This document shows positions 51,552-61,293 of a stretch of DNA of 64,000 nucleotides, in pieces. Under the pieces are notes generated by a model, which searched no databases, was not told where the DNA came from, and saw only the letters and a program-made list of their open reading frames with translations. The DNA is from Azolla caroliniana. Its lineage: Eukaryota > Polypodiophyta. The translations under genes and the position numbers were made by a program. The stretch's first letter is position 1, and every line of letters starts with the position of its first letter. Where the stretch lies: contig JBHGNT010000006.1 of the NCBI GenBank assembly GCA_043228905.1, positions 18,042,001 to 18,106,000 of the forward strand, written 5' to 3'.

Positions 51552-52770
51552 TTGGGCAAAGGTTGAATTGGGAGTCGAGACTTTTGTCGGCCAACGGCAA
51601 CCATTATGGATAGCCGGAATCGATTCCAGCTAGGATTTCCGACCAATTGGAATCTAGCCGGATGAGCCGGATATTTCTATAGTATATGAAAATATTTATA
51701 TTGTATATTTCTTCCAATTTTTCATTCCCAAATTCCCCCCTCTTTCTATTTCCCCCCTGTTTTCTCTTTTCTTGCTTCCTTCTTCACGCGCTGCTCGTTG
51801 CTTTCCTTCATCGCAACTCCTTGTTCCTTGGTTGTTACCCATTGCTCCCGGCTTGCTCACTACTCATTGCTCCCTGTCGCTTCTTGGTGATTGCACGACA
51901 TCTGTTGTTTGCCACTACACCACTCTGAAGTATGTATTTTGTCTCTTTTTTTCTCTTTCTCTCTATTTTCTTTGTTTTTCTCTTTTATTGAATCTCTTTT
52001 CTTTGAAGATTGCTCATGAGAAGCATGTATGACAAAGTGGAATGCATTTTCTTTTATTCCCACAAAAATCTACAATAGGAGAAGGACTAAGCAATTAGAG
52101 TGATTAGTTACATATGTTTGGCCAATATGGACTTATTGAAAGCCATAGAAAGCATGGAGGAGGTGAGATAGGTCTGATTGTTGATTGGATGAACTATTAA
52201 TATGCACAAGTGATGCTAGAGGAATTTTAGGATACTCTAGGAGGTATTTTGAAAATTGGAGGTTAATTTGGTCGATTGAATCTTAATATTGGGGATATTT
52301 TGATTCTTAGAATTAGTGATAAGATTTTTTGTATTTACTCTATTGTATGCTATAAGTCATCGAGTACAATAAGCACATCTTATTGTCACACATCACACAT
52401 CATACAAGTACATATTGTATTATATGAGTTAACAAAACTTTGATAGAGAACAAATATCTTGTAGATGGTATGCTCATTTGGCCATATGAGCTTAGCGAAG
52501 AGGTTTATGACACTAATGCACGAGTAGTTGGGAACAATATGTACATGAGCATGCATGCAAGGAAATTTATATGCAATATCCAAATTTCTTAGGTTATGCA
52601 TGTAAATTGAAGAAGGCATTGTATGTATTACCAACAATGAACATCAAGTGCTTAATTACGCATGGATTTGAAATATCAAAGTTTGGGTATATGTTAGTTA
52701 GTACAATGGAATCATTCTCATTGTGAATTGTGCGGATGTTTATATCCTTGAATTTTTCCTATTAAATTAA
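51546..52770. other. Non-coding region, possible LTR remnant at its start
   Basis: TGTTGGGCAAAGGTTGAATT at 51550 resembles the start of the copia LTRs in this window and is followed by GCCGGA-rich text like theirs to about 51675. Then comes a strongly pyrimidine-rich tract (about 51710-51800 and 51940-52000). Nothing coding. Confidence 0.35.
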
Positions 52771-53610
52771 TGGGCTTGGTTCTCTTTGTCCAAAAATGAA
52801 AATGTGTCTATTTCTCTCTAGTTTGATCTTGTCAGCCGTCGGCCATCTCAGCGTCTTTGAAAGACATTAATATCTCTCTCTCTCTCTTTCACATAGTGTG
52901 TGTTTACTACAAAGTAGTAACTCTCTTCCACATCTAGAGTTTTAACTTTTTACTCCATGCCACACCAAATATTTCATATATCTATTTGTACAACTCTAGA
53001 GAAATTACGAGAAATGTTAAATACTCATGTTTCTTAAAATATTCAAGCATTCATCATTTTGAAAGAGCGAGTTACTAACGCAGTTATTTGGTACATTATG
53101 GGTTGCATAAAAATACAAGATAAATCGTGATGATGGTAGATAGTTAACCTATATAATTTTCCAGCTGGCTATGGATATGTCCCCATCCCCCGGAACTAAC
53201 ATATGAAACTCTTATTATTAAAAGCATGGGCTTGGTTATCCTTGTCCAAAAATGAAAAGGTGAGTGTCTTTCTCTCTAGTTTGGTCTTGTAGGCCATCTT
53301 TGACTCTTTAAAAGACATTAATATATCTCCCTCTCTTCCACATAGAGAGTGTTTAGTACAAAGTAGTAACGCTGTGGCACATACAAAGTTTTTAGTACAT
53401 GCCATACCAAATAATTCCTATATGTATTTGTACAACTATAGAGAAATTATATAAGGAAATGTTAAAATTTTGAGTTTGGGAGCTCATGTTTCTTAGAATA
53501 TTCAAGCAATCATCATTTTGAAAGAGCAAATAAATCTTGAAGATGGACAGTTATCTATACAAGATGTCTATGGATATGTCCCCATCCGTCACAACAAAAA
53601 TATGGAACTC
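52771..53610. repeat. Diverged tandem duplication, 456-bp period
   Basis: TGGGCTTGGTT...TTGTCCAAAAATGAAAA occurs at 52771 and 53227. Matching text continues (TCTCTCTAGTTTG, AAAGACATTAATAT, ACAAAGTAGTAAC, TATGGATATGTCCCCATC) to about 53185 and 53590. The second copy is shorter. No coding potential. Confidence 0.85.
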
Positions 53611-53670
53611 TTAGTATTCAATGGATGGCATAGTATGTAGAGCAAGTTATAAATGGCCCCAATAAACTGT

Positions 53671-53713
53671 GACTTGGGGCCAGTTCCTGCATAGCAGCAA
53701 TAAAAATATATAC

Positions 53714-53761
<48 letters not shown>

Positions 53762-53780
53762 GTAGATCCTATGCAGGAAC
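53671..53780. repeat. (CA)n microsatellite inside an inverted repeat
   Basis: GTTCCTGCATAG (about 53680) and CTATGCAGGAAC (about 53769) are exact inverted copies. Between them lie ATATATACATATCTAC, about 20 CA units and ACATATATATGTAG. It could fold into a long hairpin and may be a small foldback element. Confidence 0.7.
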
Positions 53781-55076
53781 GGCGGTAAATTCCTTGTAAT
53801 CCTAGTAGTGTGACACTACTTAAATGCCCTAAAATACAAATTAACAAACCATGATTATGCTCATACTTCATACCTCCTGATGATAAACGGCCGATTCATA
53901 CTTACAACCTTGGGGGGAGCCAGATCCTTAGTAATCGAATGTGCTGAAGTTGTAGACTAGAGCAGATTAGAGTAGAAGAGCACGGCAGCGAGTGATTGTG
54001 AAGCCGCGAGGTCATCCGCAACTCATAGAAGAAGCAGGTATCATGGCAGCTCGATCTCCTGGACGAGGTCTACAATAGATCATCACAAAAGGGCATGAAT
54101 AAGATCAGAATCAGTGTGTCAGTATATGTAGGCTGGGTGATTCTGATGTTAAGAATTTGCCTCATTGTTGTTTGATGATCCTTTGCAGACATCAGGCAGG
54201 AGCTGGAGGGGCCACGATACGTGCTGCTACTCTTGTATATGGTCGACAGTACCATGGGTGTGGTGTGTCTAGACTCTAAATAGGAGCAGATGCAGATACA
54301 TACATACATAGATGGGCACACGAGAAAAGTGACCCCTTGGGCATGCAAGAATATTGCTTTTTCGATCCCATCCCACACAATAAATAAATAATGTCTCCAT
54401 TACCCCCTCCCCACATCTTTTCCTTCACACTATCTCTACTTCTTCTACTAGGTGCTAATCCTTACCACCTCATCACGTGGTCATCCATCCTATCCCCCCC
54501 TCCCCTTCGACGTCCAACCTTTATATGTAAAAGAATCTCTTTTTTGGGTGCGCCAATTCCCCTTCCCCATCCAATCTATTGATTGCTCTCCGAAAACGTC
54601 TACTATATCTAACTCACGCCTCATAATTGCGGTATGTTGCATGCTGCTTCGTGAGACGTGTATCATGTAATATATATACATATATATATATATTGGGGCA
54701 TGACTTCGATATTGTTAAAGTTAAAGTTTCTTGGATAGTAATATAAAAAATGTAGCCCCACTTGGTCGCTTCCTCTTTGGGTTCGAACGTTGATAAAAAC
54801 AAATCACCATGTGTATTGCAATTTGACTTTGTGATGCGCAATAAATTAGCCATTCTATGAAAATTTCATATAAACTATCCAACTAGTAGAAAACGTGTGC
54901 ACCGAAATTATGGTGGCAATTGAAATCTCTCGAGTTGAAAAGAGTAAGATATCATGTAACTTTGTGGGTCCTACACAAGAATTGTTAGATATGACAAAAT
55001 CTATTAAGTTGAATGGATAACCGAAAGAAGAAGAAGATGTGAAGTCACAATCCCCTTTTTCTATGGAAAGGGGGAT
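53781..55076. other. Region without recognised genes
   Basis: Contains a TA-rich microsatellite (about 54665-54693) and pyrimidine-rich stretches (54380-54520). No coding or structural signal I can defend. Confidence 0.35.
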
Positions 55077-55079
55077 TTG

Positions 55080-55300
55080 CTGAACAACACCATGTTGGTT
55101 GTTGCGACCCGAGAAACTAAGGAGCTACATGGTGCTTGCCTAAATGTAAATGTGACAGTAAGAGATGTGGATATTGACCAACATTTCTTCATGCAAGAGA
55201 CATCCTCTAACCCATCATATTGGGAGAGCCATAAATTACAACAAATTGTATGGAGTTAGGCAATGATGGCACATTGCAATCTAGCCCGACTGCAATGTTT
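55080..55300 (+). pseudogene. Fragment of a Gypsy-C-type protease
   Basis: The reading VVATRETKELHGACLNVNVT then VRDVDIDQHFFMQE aligns with the Gypsy-C protease text ATKATKVLFAACPNVTVKIG and LEIDQNFFVQDE. A second, independent and far more decayed member of that family, without flanking domains. Confidence 0.65.
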
Positions 55301-55316
55301 CCTGTAAAAGGAAATG

Positions 55317-55798
55317 TGTTGAAGCGCATGTGACACACTGAGTACACAGTCGGTTATCCGGAAGTACAACAGTTAGGAAAGCACAGAGAATGGAGATACA
55401 TAGTATGAGAGAGAGACTAAGAGAGCAGACAACAAAACTTCAATTATCAAAATAATCAACACTTTGTACATGGAATGTGCTTAGTGAGCACTATTTATAC
55501 AAGTCTTAAAAAGGACTGACAGAAGTACTAACAAGTACTTCAATGCTCTTAAAAGAACCTCCAACACTAACTGCCTATACTAGGCCTATTTACTAGAATA
55601 GGTCTAATAAGCACGTGTGACGTTTCAGATCGGCTTCCACGGTCGCTTCGTCATCCGGATCCGGTATCCGGCTTCTTCAGCCAATCCGGCATCTGGTCCA
55701 GAACCTAGGCTGGAGCGCCTAGCCAACTGGATCGATTCCAATCTGGCCTAACTGATGTTGCAGCCGGTCCGGCCCATGTTGAGCTTGCTCGCTCAACA
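55317..55798 (-). repeat. Solo copia-type LTR
   Basis: On the minus strand it starts TGTTGAGCGAGC and ends GCTTCAACA. It is GCCGGA-rich in the first half, with TATAAATAG about two thirds along (near 55495). Length 482 bp. Flanking 5-mers (AAATG, TTTCC) do not match. Confidence 0.55.
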
Positions 55799-55839
55799 TT
55801 TCCTGACTGGAATGAACGATTCATGTGCCTTCTTCTAAG

Positions 55840-56150
55840 CTTTTGTATACTTGGTTTTTTGTTTCATAAAAGAATCTCATGTACATTCATCAAGAGAGAT
55901 TTTTTCAATAGGTTCGAAGCTTTAAATATCTTGGTATTGATGTACTTGCAACAAATAAATGGAGTGCATGCTTTGATTATAAGGCTCCAAGCCGGTTGGA
56001 AATCGTATTATCTTTTTGAGAACCAATGCAACCAAAGTGATACTTGTGGATGGGAAGTAAAACTAATGTTGTTCAATGCCATCATAACTCATGTATTGCT
56101 TTATGGAGTAGAAGTACGGGGTGACACCATCTCTCTTAATGCATGGAATG
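55840..56150 (+). pseudogene. LINE-2 RT C-terminal fragment, first part
   Basis: Frames give FKYLGIDVLATNKWSACFDY and then WEVKLMLFNAIITHVLLYGV followed by TISLNAWN, a well-known block after the LINE RT active site. It breaks at about 56150 and resumes at 58556. Confidence 0.65.
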
Positions 56151-56538
56151 GCTATGTAGAAGTATGAGATAGCCATGAACAACGGTGTCGAGGCAAAGGT
56201 GGCTATGGACGAGTCGATGGTGTATGATGGTGTCGAGTCTTCCTCCCCACTAGTTCTAGAGACTTGCACAATTGTGTTTGGGAAGCAATGTTAGACGCAA
56301 GAGACGGAAGGTGGTGGCGATGAAGTGAAGGTCAAAGCTAGTGTGTATGACAAAGAGGGCAAACACAACACAATAGAAGAACAATGAGGGCCAAGCGGTC
56401 CGGGTGGATTCGAAAGGTGTTCCTCAGGAAGTGATTAAAACTTCTAATGTGAGGGAGGATACTAGTGTCAATATCGGAGGCTCAAAGGTCAACTCTAACG
56501 CGAGAGTTAACTACAAAGGTGGATGAAATGGGAAACAT

Positions 56539-56973
56539 GTGGTGTGGTCGCCTAAGGACCTAAAGATGAGCATGTACTTTACGAAAAGGCTACATGGCGT
56601 AGTCAACGTCGACGTTCGAATGGGGATTTGTGAAGTCAAGGATGTAATGGGAAAGAAAGAAGGGTGGAAGTGCTTTGACCAAGGGGATGGTCGGAATGAA
56701 GGTGGCACATGCAAGGGTTATTCTTGGGAGAAGCGAAAGAGGCCACAACATCCAGTTGTGTTAAAAAGTACGGACGAAGAATATGGTGGATTGGAAGGTG
56801 ACGGTGGTTCGGGTGGAAAGAATGGACAAGTTCAAAGTGGAGGAACAAAGACAACGCATGCAAGGTGCAAGGAACGAAGGACTCAAAGGTTGACTACCTT
56901 TGACCCTGCCAATCACACTCTTTTCATGGCACATGCAGGAGGATATGCGATTTGGTGGGGGTGGATGTCATGA
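56539..56973 (+). CDS. Unrecognised 144-residue frame
   Basis: Opens at a GTG rather than an ATG. Gly-, Lys- and Glu-rich (EEYGGLEGDGGSGGKNGQVQ), no domain I know. It ends at the putative polypurine tract. It may be the C-terminal tail of an element protein, or chance. Confidence 0.2.
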   Translation: MVWSPKDLKMSMYFTKRLHGVVNVDVRMGICEVKDVMGKKEGWKCFDQGDGRNEGGTCKGYSWEKRKRPQHPVVLKSTDEEYGGLEGDGGSGGKNGQVQSGGTKTTHARCKERRTQRLTTFDPANHTLFMAHAGGYAIWWGWMS

Positions 56974-57990
56974 TGCAGCATGGCCAAAGGAGGAAAATGA
57001 GAAAAAGTGAGGTTTCACACAGATTATAAAAATATTATGTATATATGAAAAGAAATAAATAAAAAATAAATATGTATGATCTAGTTATTAGGACCATTAA
57101 TTGTGTATAAAAAAGTGTAGAGTTCAAATCTTGCCAACGTGAATTACGAGGCATTTTGATCTTCCCTTAACTTTTTGAGAGAAGGGATTAAATAGTCGAT
57201 GCATTTAATGTTGAGAGAGGCGCCTCTTTTCTTCTATAAAAGGGGGAGAAGAGGGCTTATTTGGGGTCGGACATTTTGGGGTTTTGAGGTAGACCATTAG
57301 GTTTTTGGGTTCATCTTCCTTTCTTTTCTTTTCTAGGGCTGGTGGTCCTTCGTCTTGAGTTGGAGGTGTGTCGTTAGGGTTTCCCAAGTTTCTTTTCTTC
57401 TACTTCATCATGGGTTTACGGTTAATGAGTTCTTCCCTCATCTTCCTCTAGGTTGGGATTTATGATTCGTACTTCTACTCCTTTTCTCCTCACCATACTA
57501 GGGTTTCTACTTTTACTTCTTCTCCTTCTTTTTCTTTCCTTCTTTCTTTTTGGTTTCTTGGGGTGCTTGATCTCTCTCACTCTCTCTCTCACCCTCTCCT
57601 CTTTGAGGTATGTCTGCGTCCTTGTGTTGGTGTTGGTGCTCGAAGTGATTGAGTCATTTGCGGTGTTCGTGAGACTAAGACTCATTTGGTTCAGTGTTGC
57701 TCCCCTATTTGTCGTTGTGAGTCCGTGTGCTAGTTGTTTAGGTGGCATGGTCATGGTTCGTTGGGATCGGTGTTTTCGTGGTGTGACCGTGCTCGTGTGC
57801 TCGTAGGTGTAGAGATCATGTGCTCACTTAGCGATCATGGTCATCTTCAGAAGCACCATCTACCTCCCTATCTCTTTCCCTATTATTGTTTTCGTGTAGT
57901 TGAGCTTGAATAAATACGTGGTGGCCTTGAGCCTTTCATAAAAAAATATTTTTGGGCGTATGATGTGGTGCCTCTTCCCTTGTGTGGTCC

Positions 57991-58345
57991 TGTCCCCTTC
58001 TTGTTGTGCATTCAGACATCTTGTGACGAGGGAGAGTTTCGGGCATGCCCATCCACCTCTCCTCCTCACAAAGGCGTATGGGCATTTGTTTTAGTGTTCT
58101 CGTCCCCTTCCTTGTACGTTCAACCGTCTTGTGATGAAGGAGCGTTTCAAGCGTCCCATGCACCTCTCCTCCTCATAAAGGTGTACGGGCATTCATGTTT
58201 GTGTTCTCGCCCCCGTCGTTGTACATTCGGCCTTCTTGTGATGAGGGAGCGTTTCGACCGTGCCCATGCACTTCTCCTCCTCATAAAGGCGTACGGACAT
58301 TCGTGAATGTGTGTTCTTCTTTTCCTTGTGCGTTCATCTTGTGTG
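57991..58345. repeat. Three tandem copies of a 106-110-bp unit
   Basis: Units start at 57991, 58101 and 58207, each with GTCCCC or GCCCCC, TTGT(G/A)C(A/G)TTC, TCTTGTGA(C/T)GA, GGGAGCGTTTC-like and CTCTCCTCCTCA(C/T)AAAGG. A partial fourth begins near 58317. Confidence 0.85.
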
Positions 58346-58555
58346 CTCGTCTTTACTTGTGTACCCGTTCGTTCACTTGTGTGATGAGCTTGAAAGCTTG
58401 ACGAGTCGTGTTCATCGAAAGCCACCGACTCCACAAAGGGGCAACGAGCCCTTGCTTAGGAAGTAGTCTTCGTTGACAAGCAAACCTCGGCTCTTCTCCA
58501 TCCCTTTGTACTCCCTAGTCCGAGACCCTTGTGGTCCTGCCCAAGTAACACACAC

Positions 58556-59106
58556 ACGTGAAACTTCGCAACACCAATTGGGTTGTTGACATAAGGAAAT
58601 GGTTTAGAAGATGGAGTGTAGATGATCTTTTAGAGCTTTTGGGGGATGCTATGCATTATGTAATGATTGAGGAAAGGTTGTTGGAATCATTAAGGATGAA
58701 GTGGGAAGATGCTAAGAGGACAAAGCTAGAATACTACATTGCAAATGTCAACCCTAAATGTTGGTCTTATTATAAAGCAAGAATGTCTACTGATCGTATC
58801 CAACCTTATCTCATTACCAATATGAGTAGTAATGTTTGTAGTTCCCTTGCACTACTTTGCACTCAATCTCACAACTTAAGTATTGAAGTTGCATCATGGT
58901 AACAAAATGTAACGAATTTGAAGACATGTAAAGAATGCAATGAAGGCATGGTAGAGGATGAATGTCACTTGCTCTTCACATGCTTGACCTATACTGTAAT
59001 TCATTCAAGATATGCTGACATAGTAAGAGGGAGTGATAACTTAAGTGCCCTACTTAAGACACCACCTAGAAGGTTGAGCTCATATGTGTGCTTTATTCCC
59101 ACATAG
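58556..59106 (+). pseudogene. LINE-2 ORF2 C-terminal part
   Basis: KLRNTNWVVDIRKWFRRWSV, then MKWEDAKRTKLEYYIANVNP, then after a stop the zinc-knuckle end CKECNEGMVEDECHLLFTC (C-x2-C-x8-H-type). It fits the C-terminal end of LINE ORF2 proteins I know from fern-like genomes (from memory). Non-functional fragment. Confidence 0.7.
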
Positions 59107-59650
59107 AGACTTTGTGCTTCAATGTATTGAATACCCCTTCTTAGGAAGGAGACACATATCAAGAACACATGTGTACTCTGGTCAAAACTAGCCTATTAAT
59201 GGATGATAAAAATTCTAATTCTACTTCTAATTCTAATGGGAGCCAAGACAAGAAGAATTCAGTCTAGTTCCTAATGATCATGCCAAATCATGAATGTAAC
59301 AAGGAATCTGTCAAAGGTGAAATCCGCGAGGATTTTTGTAAGGGGTGTATTAAAGTGTGGGACCACAATAGCCTAGGGCATGTCAAGTGCCCAGAATTTT
59401 GTAATAGAATTACTGCCCCCAAAAATTTCAAATAGAAAGTGAGATTTTCCGAAAATTGGAAGTGTAAATTCTCTAAAGTAGGGTGTAAAGTTAAGGAAAG
59501 GGTAAAGAGTTTTGAAAGCTCTCTAAAACAATGTAGTATATTGGAAGACCAAGATGCCATAGTTGGTGCCATGGAGGTGACTTGTTTAAACTGCTCCAGG
59601 TGGTCATAAGCGTCTCCATACCCTAAGAATCGTGGAACATGTGTTTTTTC
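59107..59650 (+). other. Cys-containing non-functional frame and spacer
   Basis: Between 59290 and 59605 the plus strand reads with one stop: FCKGCIKVWDHNSLGHVKCP, then WKCKFSKVGCKVKERVKSFE. Paired Cys suggest a zinc-binding remnant. Not identified. Confidence 0.3.
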
Positions 59651-59887
59651 TGTTGAGAATCGATTCTTAAAACCACAAGATCAAACGATGCTGAAAATAC
59701 ATGATACAGGCACACAATGACACAGTACACAGAGATTTACGTGGAAACCCTAAAAAACGGGAGAAAACCACAGGAGAGTAAGCTTCACTATACAATGGAT
59801 ATACAAGACAGAGATTACAACACTCTTTCTAAGTGTATCACCCTCACAGGGTTCTTATCGTCTACTGTTACGCACACAACTATGATG

Positions 59888-59921
<34 letters not shown>

Positions 59922-60219
59922 GCGTCTCTCTTATGCACACTTCTATTGTCGTCACGTCACTATGTTTGCCCTAGATGTCTATATATATATATACTGATAC
60001 ATTGTGTGGACTATTTACAATTGTAGCCACTGCTACATATCATTACTATTATTATTACTATAATAATAATAGTAATCTGTTTAAATAATCGACTCTCTAT
60101 TGTCGACTCTTCGATTGTTGGCTGTCGGCTATTTCCGAACAATCGGTTCCTTCGACTCTTCGACTGTCGGCTAATTCCGAACAGTCGGTTCCTCCCACTA
60201 GAGGGACATATCCCCAACA
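59651..60219 (-). repeat. 3' LTR of Copia-3
   Basis: 569 bp. On the minus strand it starts TGTTGGGGATATGTCC right after the polypurine tract GAAGGGGGAGTT (60231-60220) and ends ...TCTCAACA. It contains a (CT)n tract (59889-59914) and the copia U5 motif GGGTTTCCACGTAAATC. Confidence 0.8.
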
Positions 60220-60861
60220 AACTCCCCCTTCACTCCTATGGCAGGGAGTCAGTCAATCCTATCTTCTGTCGACAAACTCTAAGTCTGTCCATAGGTAGGT
60301 TCTTCATGAGCATGTCGGATCCATTGTTATCCGTGTGGATCTTCACAAGTGTAAACTCTCCTTCTTCGACTTTCTCCCGCAACTAGTGATACCTTCTCTG
60401 TATGTGCTTGGTCCGAGAGTTATATGCAACATTCTTGGCAAGATGTATGACACTCTGGCTATCATAGTGAAGCAAGAACTCCCTCTGCTTCATCTCTAAC
60501 TTGTTGAGAAAATTTCTCATCCATATCAGCTCTTTGCCGGCCTCTACCGCTACCATATACTCTGGCTCTGTAGTCGACAAGGCTACAGATTTCTATAGTG
60601 ATGATTGCAAGACATTGCTCCCCCTCCATAGGTCATCACATACCCCGACATGGATTGGCTTGAGTCTACATCTCCCGACATGTCCGAGTTGGTAAAACCT
60701 TCCATCACAGGTTTTTCGACACCATACCCTAGGCACACCCATGGGGCGCCTTTTAAGTACCCAAGTATCGACTTCACCGCTGCCCAATGTTCTCTTCCTG
60801 GATTACTCATATACCAGCTTACTACTCCCACAACAAATGCTATGTTTGGTCTCGTACAGAC
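60220..60861 (-). pseudogene. Copia-3 RNase H end
   Basis: Minus strand: VVSWYMSNPGREHWAAVKSI, GYVMTYGGGAMS, then STTEPEYMVAVEAGKELIWM and IHLAKNVAYNSRTKHIQRRY. This is a Tork/Tnt1-type copia RNase H, related to Copia-1. A frame change lies near 60590. Upstream pol was cut off by Gypsy-D at 60862. Confidence 0.85.
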
Positions 60862-61282
60862 TGTCAGGAATAGTACTAAAGCAGAGATGGAATTAGTACT
60901 AAGAAGAGTAGTACTATTAGTACTAAGAAGACAGGTCTGCGTAAGATTCCCGAGAGAGAGGAAGTGAGAAGAGGAGAGAGAGAGAAATAGGATGATGACA
61001 GCAACTCTTATATTATATGAAAGATAAGTACAAATCGGCTAAGAGGCTTAAGACTGGTGTTGAACCAATTTGGTTCAAAACAATGCCTTGTGCCTCCTTT
61101 TATAGTGTTTTTAGAAATAATCTTGAAGCTTCTAGAATGTTCCAGAGAGATCTGGAATATACATCAATTTTCTATGATAAAGTATAAATGAAAATAATAT
61201 CCTACAAAATACAATTCCTAATCTAATGGTAAGAGCTCGACCCATGTAGCATAAAGTCATGGGTTCGAGTCTTGCCATGACA
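60862..61282 (-). repeat. 3' LTR of Gypsy-D
   Basis: 421 bp. On the minus strand it starts TGTCATGGCAAGACTCG and ends TTCCTGACA. TATAAAAGG begins at 61104 and AAATTGGTTCAA follows 33 bases on (61071-61060), the same self-primer as in Gypsy-A. A tRNA-like segment is on the plus strand at 61214-61276 (TCTAATGGTAAGAGC, GGTTCGAGTC). Confidence 0.92.
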
Positions 61283-61293
61283 CTATCTCCCCC

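Larger units (their letters stand above)
56151..58555. mobile_element. Insert in LINE-2, probably part of a non-autonomous LTR element
   Basis: It splits LINE-2. Left part: Gly- and charge-rich frames (56539-56973) without a known domain. At 56966 TGTCATGATGCAGC follows a G-rich GGTGGGGGTGGA, as an LTR follows a polypurine tract. Then come a tRNA-like segment (57078-57135), TATAAAAGGGGG (about 57236) and 110-bp tandem repeats. No second LTR copy, so the nature is unproven. Confidence 0.4.

Noticed and set aside
51940-52015. A host gene 5' exon and intron (GTATG...TGAAG)
   Set aside because: The pyrimidine-rich text can look intron-like, but no coding exon follows or precedes it.
55317-55798. 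Clean target duplication for the solo copia LTR
   Set aside because: Flanking 5-mers AAATG and TTTCC do not match. A TTTCCTG motif occurs on both sides, but not adjacent on the left.
57991-58345. CRISPR-like or satellite array
   Set aside because: The units are contiguous, 106-110 bp, without spacers; this is a short tandem repeat in plant DNA.
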